64,000 bases of DNA from Xylocopa sonorina (taxonomy: Eukaryota > Arthropoda > Insecta > Hymenoptera > Apidae). This document shows, piece by piece, positions 1-12,678 of this stretch (positions are counted from its first letter, which is position 1; the number at the start of each line of letters is the position of its first letter). The stretch lies in NCBI RefSeq assembly GCF_050948175.1, contig NC_135195.1:8770001-8834000 (forward strand). The letters run 5' to 3'. The position numbers were made by a program, and so were the translations under genes. The notes below the pieces were generated by a model. It was not told where the DNA came from and did no database searches. It was given only the letters and a program-made list of their open reading frames with translations.

Positions 1-3000
1 TCAGCGATACGCTTTTCATTCGACGTTTCGTGAAAGGGCGAAATTTTCCTCGATATTTAGCTTTTACGGTACCGATGTTTCATTTCATTTCTATTTCAGA
101 TCGTTCGATCCGATGAATTGAAGTTAATATCGTAAAACGTAATTACCCGCACGCGTCAGTGGATGGCTTTAAGAAAAATTGCTTGGATTTCGTATCGGAA
201 GGGTTAAAAAGTTTTCGAAGAGTCTTCAAAGAGGCGGATTCTATTCTAAAAGATCATTCGTCGACCCGGATGAACGGTCTCTCTTTTTCTTTGTTCTCGA
301 TCGGTGATTATTCATGGGGCGTAATTTGAAAATTACGGGCACAAAGCGGCGGTCACCATGGAGAATATTAAACCAGGGACGGATTCAGGGAGCTCGATTT
401 CACGGTACGCGAAACGAAATGATAGGGTTACGATGTTGATTTGTTCGCCAATGGCCAGTACGAATGCCAATGGCGACCGCTGATTGACGGCCTGTTAACA
501 CATTAGAATGGGACTCGATAATGGAATTGCTTGCGCGCAAAATTACTGTCTTTTATTTCGTTGCGGGGACAGCGGAATGGTGCGGAGCGAGGCTTCAAAG
601 GAAACCGCAGACCAGCTACCGTTTGAACGAAAAGCAGCGTTCCATTCAATTCTCATCCAATAAACTTTGACGAGCAATTCTCATTTGTTCATGAATTGTA
701 CAAATTTCCACGCTCCTTATTCCTCCACCCTTTATCTCGACCACGGAAAACGCAGAGCTTTCAACCGCTCCGCTTTAACCATATTCTAAAACGGTGAAAG
801 GGAGCTCTGGTACGATATCGATCACCACCAATGACCTTGAACGGTCGACTGATCTCAGACAAACATCAGCCACCGTATCTACCCTGAAAACCGTCATCCT
901 TCTCGCGCAGCACCTCTCCATCGTCGCTGGAACTTTCTTAAATTCAAAACAGACGATCCGCTCCCGCGGGAAAACTTGCTGTCACCAAAGACTACGCGAA
1001 TTCGGCCCGCGAAATTGCCACCGGATTAAGATCTCTTTGCCCGCTCTGCACCCGGCCGTCCGACGACGAGTCGAGGCGGAACCATGCCGTTGACAGTTTG
1101 TAAATGATCTAGTTTACCGCGCGCGAAAGCGAGAAACCGGAGGGTTCGAGGCAACGGTCCTCGAATATGGAGCAGAAAGGGAAACGGCTGAGGGCGGAGG
1201 GGGTCGGACGGAAATTCGGGATGCGAAGAAAAGGGAAACCGGGGTAAAGGGTGGAAACGTTCTCCCGCTAACTATTCATCTTCGCGGCAATCCAACAAAC
1301 TTTTCACCCTTCCGCCGCCCACCGCCACCCTCTTCTCCCTCAGCACGGAATACTAAAACTGTCGCACGGCAAATCGCGCCGTCATAAACATAACTCGCTG
1401 CCGTACGCGTAATGTCTCCTCCGAGAGCGTGATGCAACGCCTCCTTCTATCGAGGTTCACGTTTCCGTGTGATATATTATTATCCGTTGAATAATAGACC
1501 GCGGTGGGGTGTGTATATATGTATACCTACATATATGTACGTGCGAAAAGTGAAAATGGTTATGTAAGTGGATACGGGTATGAATTGATCTTGCAATTAT
1601 TTTTTGCAACCCCCTCGTTCGGTCGTGTTCCACCCTGAACCCTCCGCAGAACGATAATTACTTTTCCGACGCGATTATTTAATATGCACGTGTATATAAA
1701 CAGCTGAGACAATAGACAGCGTTTAGCTAGCGTTTGATGTGGATCGAGCGACCCCCTCAGTCGCACTAGCAACGGATGAACGGACAAACGGACGGAACGA
1801 CCGACCGACGGACGGCTTGTCATTTGCATACGATGAACCCGTAGCGGCGTTAACTGCTCGGGGACGCGGAACGAGCTACAAGTCACCTGGTACCGGTAAT
1901 TGAAACGAGGGTAGCTCCGACCGAGGGTCGCTCCAAGAGACAATCAGTATAGGAGAAAGTTCTTTCATCGGTCGAGTAACGACGAGGCTGGTACTTTCAT
2001 CCGCGAAGGGTGGGGCGAAAGCGCTGATTAACACGGCTACAATTTATACCTCTATCCGTTTCCACGCGATCAGCTTTTCACTCGCGGTTAAAATTAATCG
2101 CGAACATCGTTGTTAGGAGTCCGCGTTCCAAGGCGTTGATTATGAACTTGTCAGGTTTCGTTTTTAAATAAGAAACCTATAGAATTGCTTCTACCCTCCT
2201 CGCTTGTTTGCCGATGACTGAATCGCCCTTTTGTAGAGCGGAGCGCGAGAAAGTTTCGAAAAGTGACCCTTCTGAGTCCTACTTCAATTCATCCTGTCGA
2301 GGCAATTTCAAGGGCTTTTGAAAGATCGAGCCCCCAGAAAATTCGTTCGAACTTTAGTCTTTGTCCATTTCTGCTACGTCAGATAAATACTTGGCGGCGA
2401 CAAAAGATGATGAATGTTCGCAGAAAACACGGTGCGAATTGATCGAGCAAATAAAATCAGTGTACCCAGTCGTGCTGGTCTATTAATCACCAATTGTGAC
2501 GAACAAATGTTACACTTCGCCGCTACACGATTGAAAAACCCGACCAGCACTTCGCAGAGAGAAGCAAACCGAAATCATTCGCACCCAGCTGAACGTAATC
2601 CCACCCTAAGAAGAACGAAGGGAAATACGAGCGAAATCTCTGAACGAGAAATCTGCGCGACCCCTCCCCAGGCGTCCACGCTCTTCCAATTTCGTTCTAC
2701 TTCATTAGGTTTAATCGGCCGGTTTTTAATTACTTCGGACGTACCCGGGCCGCTTCGAGGAGAAGGCAAGAAAAATCCCCGTGTCAAGGGGCCTTGTCGA
2801 AACGGTTAATAAGTCCGTGGAAAAAGGGAGGGGCACGCGGGTTGCGTTTCTCCCGCGAACAGGAGAACCCCTTGAAACTTTACAGACTGCTGGGCGGCGG
2901 TGCGGGTGCAGGACAGATGAGCAAGGGCTGCCCAGGGGGAGTTTAATTAAATATCACACGACATATTATGGGACGAGGTCGATGTCGCTGGCAAGTAACG

Positions 3001-5800
3001 TCACCAACACGCCGTGGAATCGAAAAGTTCGAACGTACCGAACGCGGCGGACCGGTTTCGACGCTGGACCGCACGGTTCCGCCGGAAATGGGCGGAGAGA
3101 CCAACGCCCAGACGTTGCCCTGTACCCTTTCCTTTTTCCTCCTGCAAATCGCTGGGGCTCTAGAAATGTTATTCCATCCAACGTTACCCTCGTCGTTATT
3201 CCCTCCCTAACGATAGGGTAACCGGCGATACCATTCGTGCGGGCCCAGACGATGCCCCTGCTGCTGCGGATACCGACGAGGATCTTAATTTCGTAATAAT
3301 TCTGTCGAATGGACGATTCTACGAAGATAAACGCGATCCTGTGGCTCTGTACGGCTTGGTTCTGTATGAGGGAGAACTGCGGACGGTGATTCCGATAGGG
3401 CGATTCTTTTTACCGTTGCCAGTGTGTATTGGATGGGATCCAACGGTTTATTTTAATTTCTCATTTTCTGGGCTCTCTTGAAGCTTGTACTTTCTATTTA
3501 ATTTGCCGTTTGTCATACATCGGCCGTTGCCATCGTCTAGACACCCTCGCGATCCGTCAACCGATTAGCTCCCGTCGATCATCCATTATTTATAACACCG
3601 CAAACTGTAACGGTCCGACCTCGAGGGCAAACATCGTTCTCCGCGATTAGAATGCCCGTCGTATAGGGGCAAGAAGTCGTATCAAGGACCCCGTGCGTAG
3701 CCTGTCCCGGCTGAATAGCAAACGTTTACCCAGCAAGTTTGCCCGGGTCTTTTCGTCGAACTTCACGCGAATTAAAATCCCATGAATACCGTAAGGATGC
3801 AAATCCAGCTGGTTTGTTTGCCTGGGATCAGTGTCACGCGACGATCTGCATAGGTGAACGTCGAAGGTCTATTTGCAGGCAGAAACAGAGTGATCGCGAG
3901 CATAAGTACACATCTCGTCACCGTCGAACGGACACGTAATCGACACGTGTAAAGAGACTTTAAAATAGCAGCTGGGATTCGACGGTCTTCGCGCCTCGAT
4001 TCGGTCACGTTCTGCGCGCGAGATAACTACGGGGGTTAATTACAAACCGGAAACTCCGGACATTCCGGGGTGACGACGCTTCAGCTGGGACCCTTGTTAC
4101 CGTGAAACGGGTTAACGAGTGGCCAAAGTTTATGAGGCGGTCCCGCAACGGGATGATTGCAAATCGAGGGACCTGGGAATTGCCATCGGGGCGTTCAACG
4201 GTACACCGAAAGCACCGTCGAGGAATCTTTTAATCGCGGCTAATTGCGAGCGTGTAACGATTACAGGACCAGCGGGGTAAATAAAATTAGAAGCAGCAAC
4301 ATTTTTAACACTGCGATAGAATAGGTTCAAGAAAGAGACTAGGAATAACGAAATACTTTTTCAATTAATCGCCTATTACGTTTCAACCTCGCACTGGACA
4401 CATGGAAATTTTTTCTCGCGGTGTTGCACGCGACAAGAAGCGTCCCCTCCCGTTCCGAGAACGTTCGATTAATCCGTGGGCTTTCCCGTCCGACCTGTGC
4501 GCACCGTTCAATTACCGTGGGGGCTTTTCCGCCTCTCTTACTCTGCGTTAACTGAGTTGTTGCCTCGATAATTCGTACATAGGCGTATCGGCCGTATCAC
4601 CAGGGGTTCGCCGCATTAATTTGCGGCTTCGCGTTGGAATTTCTGTTAACTCCATAACCCAAAACTTACGATCGCTTCGTCAAATTATTAGAAAAGTCGA
4701 ATCAGAATCCTGCGAACCCTTTCTCGTTCGCAATTACGTAAACATTAGTCAGAGCTGCAGATTGTCGAGGGTGCAGTTGTCAAGCTTCACGCAACCAACA
4801 CATAATCATCCCTGCGCCACGGTGGCTGATGAAGAGACCGTATTTTACGCGATCGAGCGCGCGACGAGGCAGGATTACACGGGCTGAAGGGAAGAAGCGT
4901 GACGAGAAGCTTGACAGAAAGTTGGCCGCAGCGTGCAGGGCCAATCGATAAGCGGGCACCTGGAAACGCGCGCGTTGGTTATCATCCAGCAGCGAGCTAA
5001 ATCCCTGATTTACGAGGCCCGCATAAAATTTATTTATTTTAACACCGCGACCCGCGAGCCGGTCGATCGTCACGCTTGTTTAATCCGCGCGAGCCAAGTT
5101 AGGTGGCGCCAAGAATTTATGCGTGGTTACTCTTCTCTGTATTTCAGGATTTGCCATGCGTTTACCGCGGTTTATCATTGACCAGCCCGCTCGAATATTG
5201 CTTCCCACTCGGGGCTGCATCGGTTAATATCGAGGCAAATATTGGTTTGCAAATATGGACGCGCCGAGTGATGTTCGAAGGCTTCCGGTTTTGCTGCTCT
5301 TTCGAGGCCGCGTGTCGCGCCTGATTGGAAATATGAACGGCTCCGTTTCGAAATATTATTCTTAATTAGCTGATGAAAAGGATCGCGGTTCAAGCTTCGA
5401 AATTGATCACATCGGCCGCAGACATTTGTACAGCCTGAATTTAGACTCAATTATTTGTTAAATCGGGGAAAATAATTTGCAGTATCGTGGAGTCCCATCT
5501 GTTACATTGTTATGAAAGCTCTTTAGGTTCAGTCCTGACAAATTTACGACACGTCATTTGCTATTGTGCAGGAAACGTCGAGAGCTTAAAATGCCAAATA
5601 AGATTTTGACAATTTAGTCCTGGTTGTAAATCCTGCTTCACTCTAAAGCAGAAAATCTAGATTCTGAAAAATGCCAGATGCGTTATCCGCATCGTAAACG
5701 ATGAATACTCTTATGTCCCAAACAAAAATAATAAAGAATCGTGTGGTAATAAACTAGTGTGGAGTCGTATGCATGAGCACGGAAGCGATGCGCCACTTAC
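1..5800. other. No recognisable gene
   Basis: CpG-rich non-coding DNA. There is an acceptor-like TTCATTTCTATTTCAG ending at 99 and another (CTTCTCTGTATTTCAG) ending near 5148, neither with a convincing exon. If the minus-strand gene continues past 5801, its 3' part should be here or beyond the window edge. Confidence 0.5.
1771..1818. repeat. Degenerate ACGG/CGAC simple repeat
   Basis: Imperfect units of ACGG(A/C) turning into CCGACCGACGG. Confidence 0.7.
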
Positions 5801-5936
5801 CCGTATAAGGTCGGCAATAGTTGCGATTTATTTTGCTGTAGATCGTCGGCAGGGATGTTTCCGCCCCTGGCTCTACGTACGCCTTGTTCTTGCTGTCTCT
5901 TGGGTCGCTGTACTGTTCCACGACCTCGACTTCCGC
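5801..5936 (-). CDS. Coding exon of an unidentified minus-strand gene
   Basis: The minus strand shows a good acceptor (GTTACGTTTTCAG) and a consensus donor (ACGG|GTAAGT) around 136 bases. In the frame that continues block 12182-12301 it reads 45 codons plus one base: A-E-V-E-V-V-E-Q-Y-S-D-P-R-D-S-K-N-K, then Y-V-E-P-G and a C-terminal part S-K-I-N-R-N-Y-C-R-P-Y-T. It is rich in charged and tyrosine residues, with no recognised domain. A second frame is also open across the block, which lowers certainty. The exon ends in phase 1. No continuation exon was placed with confidence in the lower-numbered part of the window, so the gene may continue outside it. Confidence 0.48.
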
Positions 5937-8900
5937 CTGAAAACGTAACAGAAAATTGTCCTCTCGCATATGAAAGATAGAAAAAAATGTGCTATTCTTG
6001 AATCATTCTCCTCTAATTGTTCCTACTTTTAAAACACTCTGTACAACTAACAGAGACGTTTGAAACTTGTAGCCACTAGTGCAACTACGATCTAAAAGCA
6101 CTCTTGCCTGTATTGTTTGCGGAACAGACCCCGCAAACATTTCAACTCTCGTATGAACGATCAAAGTGACGAAGGAAAAGGCGCGAAAATGACTGTATCA
6201 ACACGAGGGTTTAAATGGAAGGCAAAACCGGCGGGTAAACGCGATCAAACGGGGCTAAAAGCGCAGAGAATAAATTTTCTGGCTCTCTGGAATGGTTCGC
6301 GCTAATTGTCACACCCTAGAATTTCACGGAAACGCGAAAACTTTTAGCCTATAAATGGTGCACTTTCGGTGAACGAACAAAAAATCGTCGAGTGCGCGCA
6401 TGAAACGGTTCCGCGCGCATTGCCACGAGTGGGAAGTGTTTCGAAACCTGCGACACGGATATCTCTGTTGATATAATTTTTTTCTGTTTTACTAGAATTT
6501 TCAAAAGTAAATCGTGATATTCATTTTTTATAAGACTGATACACAGTTCCCATCAGAATTCACTTTCTCGCGCTCGTCCTCGTCATTTGTATTCCTACAT
6601 CAGGATGCAATATTCCTCTCGCTAATTCGAAGTACCAAAAACAGTCGAGCTTCCCGAATATATCCGGGGAAACTAATTTCAGGCAATTTTCTAGGCAGCA
6701 ACGATTATTTAGACGGCGCAATTATAACGGGGCAGCGTATCCTCTTTATGGAACGAGTTCTATGAATCTCGTCGGTATTCAGGCAACGTTCAAGACGTTC
6801 TATTAATTCGCCAGAATGTTAAGTACCCTTTATTAAGCGCAACGAGATTAGACGTAATTCCAGTCGACTGGTGGCAGGGTATCTCCGTGGAACGACGCGA
6901 TACAAAACGCCGGGCAGTTGTTTTCTCTCGAAATAACGATCGTTTAGAAGGGTCGGAAGCTAAAAATGTTTATTCTACAGCCGGTTGGCCGAGGCATTAC
7001 CGCAATTGGCTGCGTTCAGGGCCCGGAATTGCGTTGAGCTAACGTGTCGCGTGCTTAGTCGAAGAAACTCCTGCAATAACCCTTCCCGATGCCGTCCCCC
7101 AAAGGGACCAAGCTGGACGTTGTTACAGAGGCACGAGCCAGACCAGCTCGCTGCCAAATTGGTATTGTTACAGTGTCGATAATTTCTACCGGTCTAACTT
7201 GCTGTTGTTTCTTTTCCACTCGCTCGAATTTCGTTCTCCGGACCACAGCTCCTTTCGATGAATCGCGATTTCTTCGGCTGTTTACGAAAACAACATCGTT
7301 CAGGATGAAACACGTTATCGAGTTACATCGTTTTAATTGGACAACGGTAGAACGTTTCATAGAACGGGTAACTGGTCATATAACAATTCGTAACATTCGC
7401 TGAAGAGCTGCTAGACTCTTCAAGATAGGCAATTATTAAAATTTAATGACGTCTAACTGGCGGTGGCAAGCATGTTTCCTAGCGAACCCCATCAGACCCC
7501 AATTTCAGAGACCTTAAAACTCCTGTCGTATACGAATCCACTTTCATTCACCTTGACCCTATCAATCTCATTTCTCCGATTCCAAATACCAAGTCCAGGT
7601 TATTAAACAGACGAAGTGCGTGCACAATAGGGCGTGCTTCGATCGAGTCCTCCGTCGAGAGGGAGGCTTTACATTCGCCAAGGAAAATTCGCGTCCCGCT
7701 AACTTTCGATCTTAATGATAATAAACGATAATAAAAGCAATAACGATGGCCTCGGGTCCTGAGCGCGGCGAGAGTCGAACGCAACAGGGGGAAAGAGACG
7801 AGGAAGGAGCCACGACTTATCCAAGGAAGCGTCTGATCAATGGCGACGGAAACTTCACCCCTCGCTCCCTCGTCGTTTCTTGTGCCAACGTGGAAGAAGG
7901 TTGTATCACGAATCGCGGAGGATCCGACTCGAGGTGGAGGCGAGGTAAAGAAGAGAGAGAGACGATTTGAAATGACTGAGGCCAACGTCTGCCACTGGTA
8001 CAAGGCGGACGAGAAGAAGCCGAGCAAGACAAGTAGCCTTAAATTGAAAGAGGCCAAAATTGGAATTCTCCTGCCAAAGTTGAGCGCCGTGCCTCCGGGG
8101 GCTGTTTCGAACGCGAAGACGATTGCCTTCTGGCTCGCGCCACCCCCGTCCTCGTTCCCACCCCGCGTAGGCTGGCTCCACTTGGAGCAGATAAATTCGT
8201 GGATGTTTATACGGAAATTACGAGGGCGACTTCCGTGGGCGAAAGAAGCGGGACGGTGCTGTTGGAATCGAGGCTTGATCGACTGTTGCAAATTCGATCA
8301 GTTTGACGACTGAGTTTCACCTTAATCGTTCGAGAACCAATATTTTCTCCCATTCCAGGCAAGATTTCTGAGTCTCGGATTTACATTTTCACCGTTTTTA
8401 CGAAGCTCGTCGCGTACCAAACGTATCAGATAACGATTCGATCCTAATTTTTATTCAACCATGATGTACCATACATCACCACAAATCTGAGGACTATACC
8501 ACCCTCGGCTCATCCATCATGTTACTCGAACACGTCCCAACCTGTCCTATATCGTCACTCGAAAACTGCTTCTCCTCTTCCATGTCATAACACATCAGTC
8601 ACCCTAATCGATCTTCCATATCAATGGATCAGAAACACAAGTATTGCTTATCCGGCGCAACGATAACATTACTCAAAATCCAATGCCTCGGTATAAAATA
8701 TCCCGCGATAAACTTCGTTCAACAAAATGCGCATCGTTTCACGAGCTCGCGCTTGATCGAAGAAATCAAGAGAAGCAAAAAATAAGCGCGTTATTGATAA
8801 ATTATTCTTAGCGTAACTTCCGAGAGGATAAAGAGGCGCAAAGTGGCTCGATTATCGGACCTGCGTCGAATATCGAAATTTCCAACGGTTGAATATAAAG

Positions 8901-10191
8901 CAACGATTACGCGATCAAGATTGATGAGCTATCGAATTCCCATTTTTCACCTCGATCGCCGTATTGTTTCAGCGAACGTTGTTCAAGCCTTGGCGCAAAG
9001 CAAATAAACAGCTCGAGAGCGAATGAATTATAACGTATAAAAATGTAATATTAATTACAGAGGCGAATCGATCGATGACAGTTATTATTTTCACGCTTTT
9101 AATCCATCTGGAATAATGTCTCGGCTAAAACGAAATTGACTAGCGGCATACGAACTATCCACACCGCTGCCAATTTTAAACGCTCGTACCTCGACCTGCA
9201 TTAGACCACAGTCAGCAGGAACAACTATATTAACGCTCTACCAATAATCCCATCGGTTTATCGGACTTTAATCTGATTATATGGCCGTTGTATTATAATT
9301 GACCACGATTATTAGGTGGCTCGTAATCTCGTTACATTACCGCAAGCATTATTCTCGGTGTGTTACATCACCGTCTGTTACATAATTATAATATAACGAA
9401 CGAGATATACAGATTATCTACTGCACACGGACCTTTGGAAATACATGTATTTATTCTATTTCCACCGTTCTTCTGTATCCGTAAGGAGATTAAGAAATAT
9501 GCAAATGGTTAGCCTCGATTACCGTTCCGATACATTTCATAAAGCTGAATCAGGAACATGGCATCGTTTTCAACCTTGACAAGTTCCGTGGTCTTGCATA
9601 ATGTTACTTTCTTGGTAAGTACTTTAGTAAAACGAATTTCGCCCCCGAAGAAGCTTAGCCTGCAAAGTTCTAGACGCTTGGAACGTGTTTGATATCCTCT
9701 TTAAAACGCGTCCATCGATGCCGCAGCAATGAAACAAGAAGAATATTGAAGATGCATACGAGTACAGAAGAATATTGTACGTTTAAAAATTACTTTCGCC
9801 AACTAATACGTACACGTGCATGTGTCAATTAAAGAACCCCGGTGGCTCTAATCCTAAATCAACGAGGGTGGTCAGACTGCCATAAATAACAGCACCAGTA
9901 ACGAGAGGCGAGACCAGCGGTTGCATGGTCACTATAACTCCACATGACACTGTTTATTACGTCGCGAAAGAATCTATGGCCGTAAAGGCCTTTCGTATAA
10001 TGTCTGATACTATATCGGAAAAAGCTGAAATCGATACACGTATACGCCTGCTTCGATACCTTATTCGTCTGCTCAAAACGATTCACCATTACCTTTAAAA
10101 AAATCGATTCGACGCGTATACGACAAATTGAACAAATTCCGGAGAAACATTTTTACTTCCAAATCATAAGATCGACTTTACGATCCTTTAT

Positions 10192-10223
10192 GTTTAACCC
10201 CTCCTAACCAGGAGGGGTCAAAC
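10192..10223. other. Strong 14-bp inverted repeat with a 4-base loop
   Basis: The arms GTTTAACCCCTCCT and AGGAGGGGTCAAAC match at 13 of 14 positions around the loop AACC. In RNA from the minus strand the single mismatch becomes a G-U pair, so the stem is unbroken. It is too short for a typical microRNA precursor. Confidence 0.6.
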
Positions 10224-10625
10224 GTTGTGAAACCTCGAAGCAACGCTGTTTAGGAAACCATAAATCCCCGTTTCACTTTCAGCAGCCGCGACCGCGAAAT
10301 TTCCATCGCGCGGAGGAACGTCCCTGATGCACGCGCGCTCCAACTTTCTGGTGCGGCCTGGCTCTTTGTTAGAGTGATAAATGCGACCTACAGCCGCGCC
10401 CGACCTCACGCATAAAATAAAGCGCTAAAGTATTAAGTAGGGCTTACGAGCGGGAGTCGTAACGATTCACCCCTCTTGAATCAAGTGGCACCCGTTTTCT
10501 TCTCCTCGTCGCACGCTCACCCCCTTCAGGCTCGCCCTCTCTTTGTCGCCGCTGTTGCGAGGAGCACTTTCGTCACAGGGGACGCCACCGCGGTGACAAC
10601 GAGGCGAAGGAAACTTTTGTTCCAG

Positions 10626-10682
10626 GTGTCCCTGCCACCCCTACGCTTCCTTCCTCTTCTTCTTTTCCTCTCCCTGCAGCTT
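10626..10682. repeat. Long pyrimidine tract ending in CTGCAG
   Basis: More than 40 almost pure pyrimidines on the plus strand end in TCTCCCTGCAG. This is an extreme acceptor-like tract. The 33 open codons after it (L-Y-D-S-S-L-A-A-A-V-T-F and on) end in TGA and are not recognised. Confidence 0.4.
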
Positions 10683-12181
10683 TACGATTCTTCTCTAGCC
10701 GCGGCCGTAACCTTTCGTCGCCTTTATGTTTCGCCGCGCGCCAACGAAGTTACCAATTTGCTGATGATCGCGCGAGGATGATTTCCGTCCTTCTTAGTTA
10801 ACTCTGACGATGCCCTCGTTGCAATCCTTGGTTTACTAAAGTTCGTAAGTTTTTTCATCCCAGCTTCAGCGCCTTCTCGCACAATGAACGATGGTTGGAC
10901 GGAATAGCTGCGATGGAATCCAGGCGACGATTTTTAACCACTCGTAGTTACGTTTCAAGGGAAAAAATGATTCCGCGCTTCGTGGAGGTTCGCGTTACGA
11001 AAGAATACCACCCGCTGAGTCTTTCATTTACAGCTCTACGTGCGCCAGATCCAATTCAACGCGGGAAGTCGCTGGGCCGGGACAAAGTAAACCCAGATTC
11101 GGAGGCACGTACAGGACGGCGCGAGTAAATGCGCGAGATGCGACGTCCCCGACCGCACATTCGAGGACACCACGGAAACGGCAGTCAAGGTGAGCTGTAT
11201 TTCAACTGCAGAACCATTTAGACGTTGCGCTCCGGGCAATCCCGAGCACCAGAAACTGAGTGCTGGAACAATTATAAGCACCGCCGGAAGTCACCATCCG
11301 CCCACACCCTTTTTCCCCCGTTTCGCCCTACTCGCGCGTTTCCCTTTTCGTCCTTCCGTTCCCTCGTACCCTGTTACCCTGCGAGACGGCTCTTCTATAC
11401 CCCTTCTACGCCGTCCAGGCCACCCTCCACGCCACCATGCCCAGCGGGTATTTTGTCACCATCGTAATTATATTTCTCCCTTCAGCCTGATTCTTCGCCA
11501 GCCAGCGAGGAGAAAATATCAATAACGCCGGTTACCGACGGGACGAATCCTGAATCGATGCTCGAAGACAGCGGCTGGAATCGTCGCGATTCAGCCAAGA
11601 GGCGACGATTTCATTTTCGTCCGTATGAAATTTTTTAGAGCTTTCAAGCGAAACGTTACGCGGACGCAGCGGGGAGGTTTCGTACTCCGCAATTTTCTGC
11701 GTAAGAGACACAATCAAGCTTGTACTCGACATATTTGGACTACAATTTGAGCCACTCGACGTATTTCGGCTTGGTCGCTGCATCACCGCGCGCAATCGCT
11801 CCATCATTTTTTAATCCCGCACAATCGCAACGCGTTACCAGAGCTCCCTGCATCGGCAGTGGGCAAACAAAAATTGATAACCTCCTCCGACGGGAACGAG
11901 CGACGATTAAACCGAACGCTGATGCAAATGTGATACGGTGACGCGATTATTGGACAATGCACGATTATTGGAGCCTGGAGAACTTAAACAAAGCTCGATT
12001 GAATATCGGTACATGGTCGTAAAGCTATCTCTGAAGTACGGAAATTTCCAATTCCACCCCTCGTTTCCACCGGACAGAAATTCGCTCGTGATGGAGATTT
12101 TAAATAACAACCGAGAGGGGCGGTTCAAAGCTCGAGGTTGTATCGGAATTAATGTAATTTCGTCGATACGATGATACTCAC

Positions 12182-12301
12182 GTTCTCGACTGTTGGACTG
12201 GGTAGCGCCCACTGGACCGTGGATGTTGCAGCCGCGGCACTCGCAGGACGTCTTTTATTCACGAAATCGACTGGTAAACTATAATCGTCGCACAGGGAAA
12301 C
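12182..12301 (-). CDS. Coding exon of an unidentified minus-strand gene
   Basis: On the minus strand a pyrimidine-rich acceptor (CCCTTTTCCAG) is followed by exactly 40 open codons and a consensus donor (GAAC|GTGAGT). The exon is 120 bases, phase 0 at both ends. The peptide starts V-S-L-C-D-D-Y-S-L-P-V-D-F-V-N-K-R-R-P, then has an alanine-serine-threonine run (A-S-A-A-A-A-T-S-T) and ends P-S-P-T-V-E-N. It looks like a flexible linker and not a folded domain. The next minus exon-like block, 5801-5936, also starts in phase 0, so the two can be joined across an intron of about 6.2 kb. I do not recognise the protein. Seen: splice sites and frame. Inferred: that it is expressed and joins the other block. 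Confidence 0.5.
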
Positions 12302-12599
12302 CTGGAAAAGGGAACAACGATAAAGTACACGCACTTGGGAGAAATCAAATTTCTTCTATACCATAATCCGTAAGTAACCATTAGTAACGAAAAGTGTTCC
12401 GAAAATCAATTACACGAGCCATCGTGCCTAACGCGGTGCGTAAACGGAACCGCGGGCAAACGCTAACCGGCGTGGAATAAAAATATTGCCGGGTCGGTCA
12501 TTAAGGGGACATTTCCGAATTAATTCGGATAATCGGCCGGACGGGGCTCGGCACGCACGCAGGAAGCCCCTCGTTCGCAACAATTTCCCGCTCGCAGTG

Positions 12600-12678
12600 G
12601 AAAAGAGGAGGAGAGGAACGCGGAACGAGAAGAAGAATAGAAAATAAAAGGAAAAAGAAGGAAAAAAAAAAGGAGAAA
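12600..12678. repeat. Purine-rich low-complexity tract
   Basis: Nearly continuous A and G over about 80 bases, including a run of nine or more A near 12662. It makes pyrimidine-rich peptides on the other strand that look membrane-like but are probably artefacts. Confidence 0.8.

Larger units (their letters stand above)
5937..12181. other. Probable intron of the minus-strand gene
   Basis: This separates the two best minus-strand exons, if they are joined. The interval 7548-8313 is poor in stops on both strands (247 codons minus, 157 plus) but reads as GC-rich noise. The hairpin at 10192-10223 is the clearest structure. Confidence 0.4.

Noticed and set aside
4780..4963. Minus-strand block after TTTCCAG as the last exon of the gene at 5801
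   Set aside because: Two frames open to different stops, the acceptor lacks a pyrimidine tract, and there is no polyadenylation signal.
9568..9615. ATG-started M-A-S-F-S-T-L-T-S-S running into TTG|GTAAGT
   Set aside because: Sixteen codons with no promoter, no downstream exon and no family.
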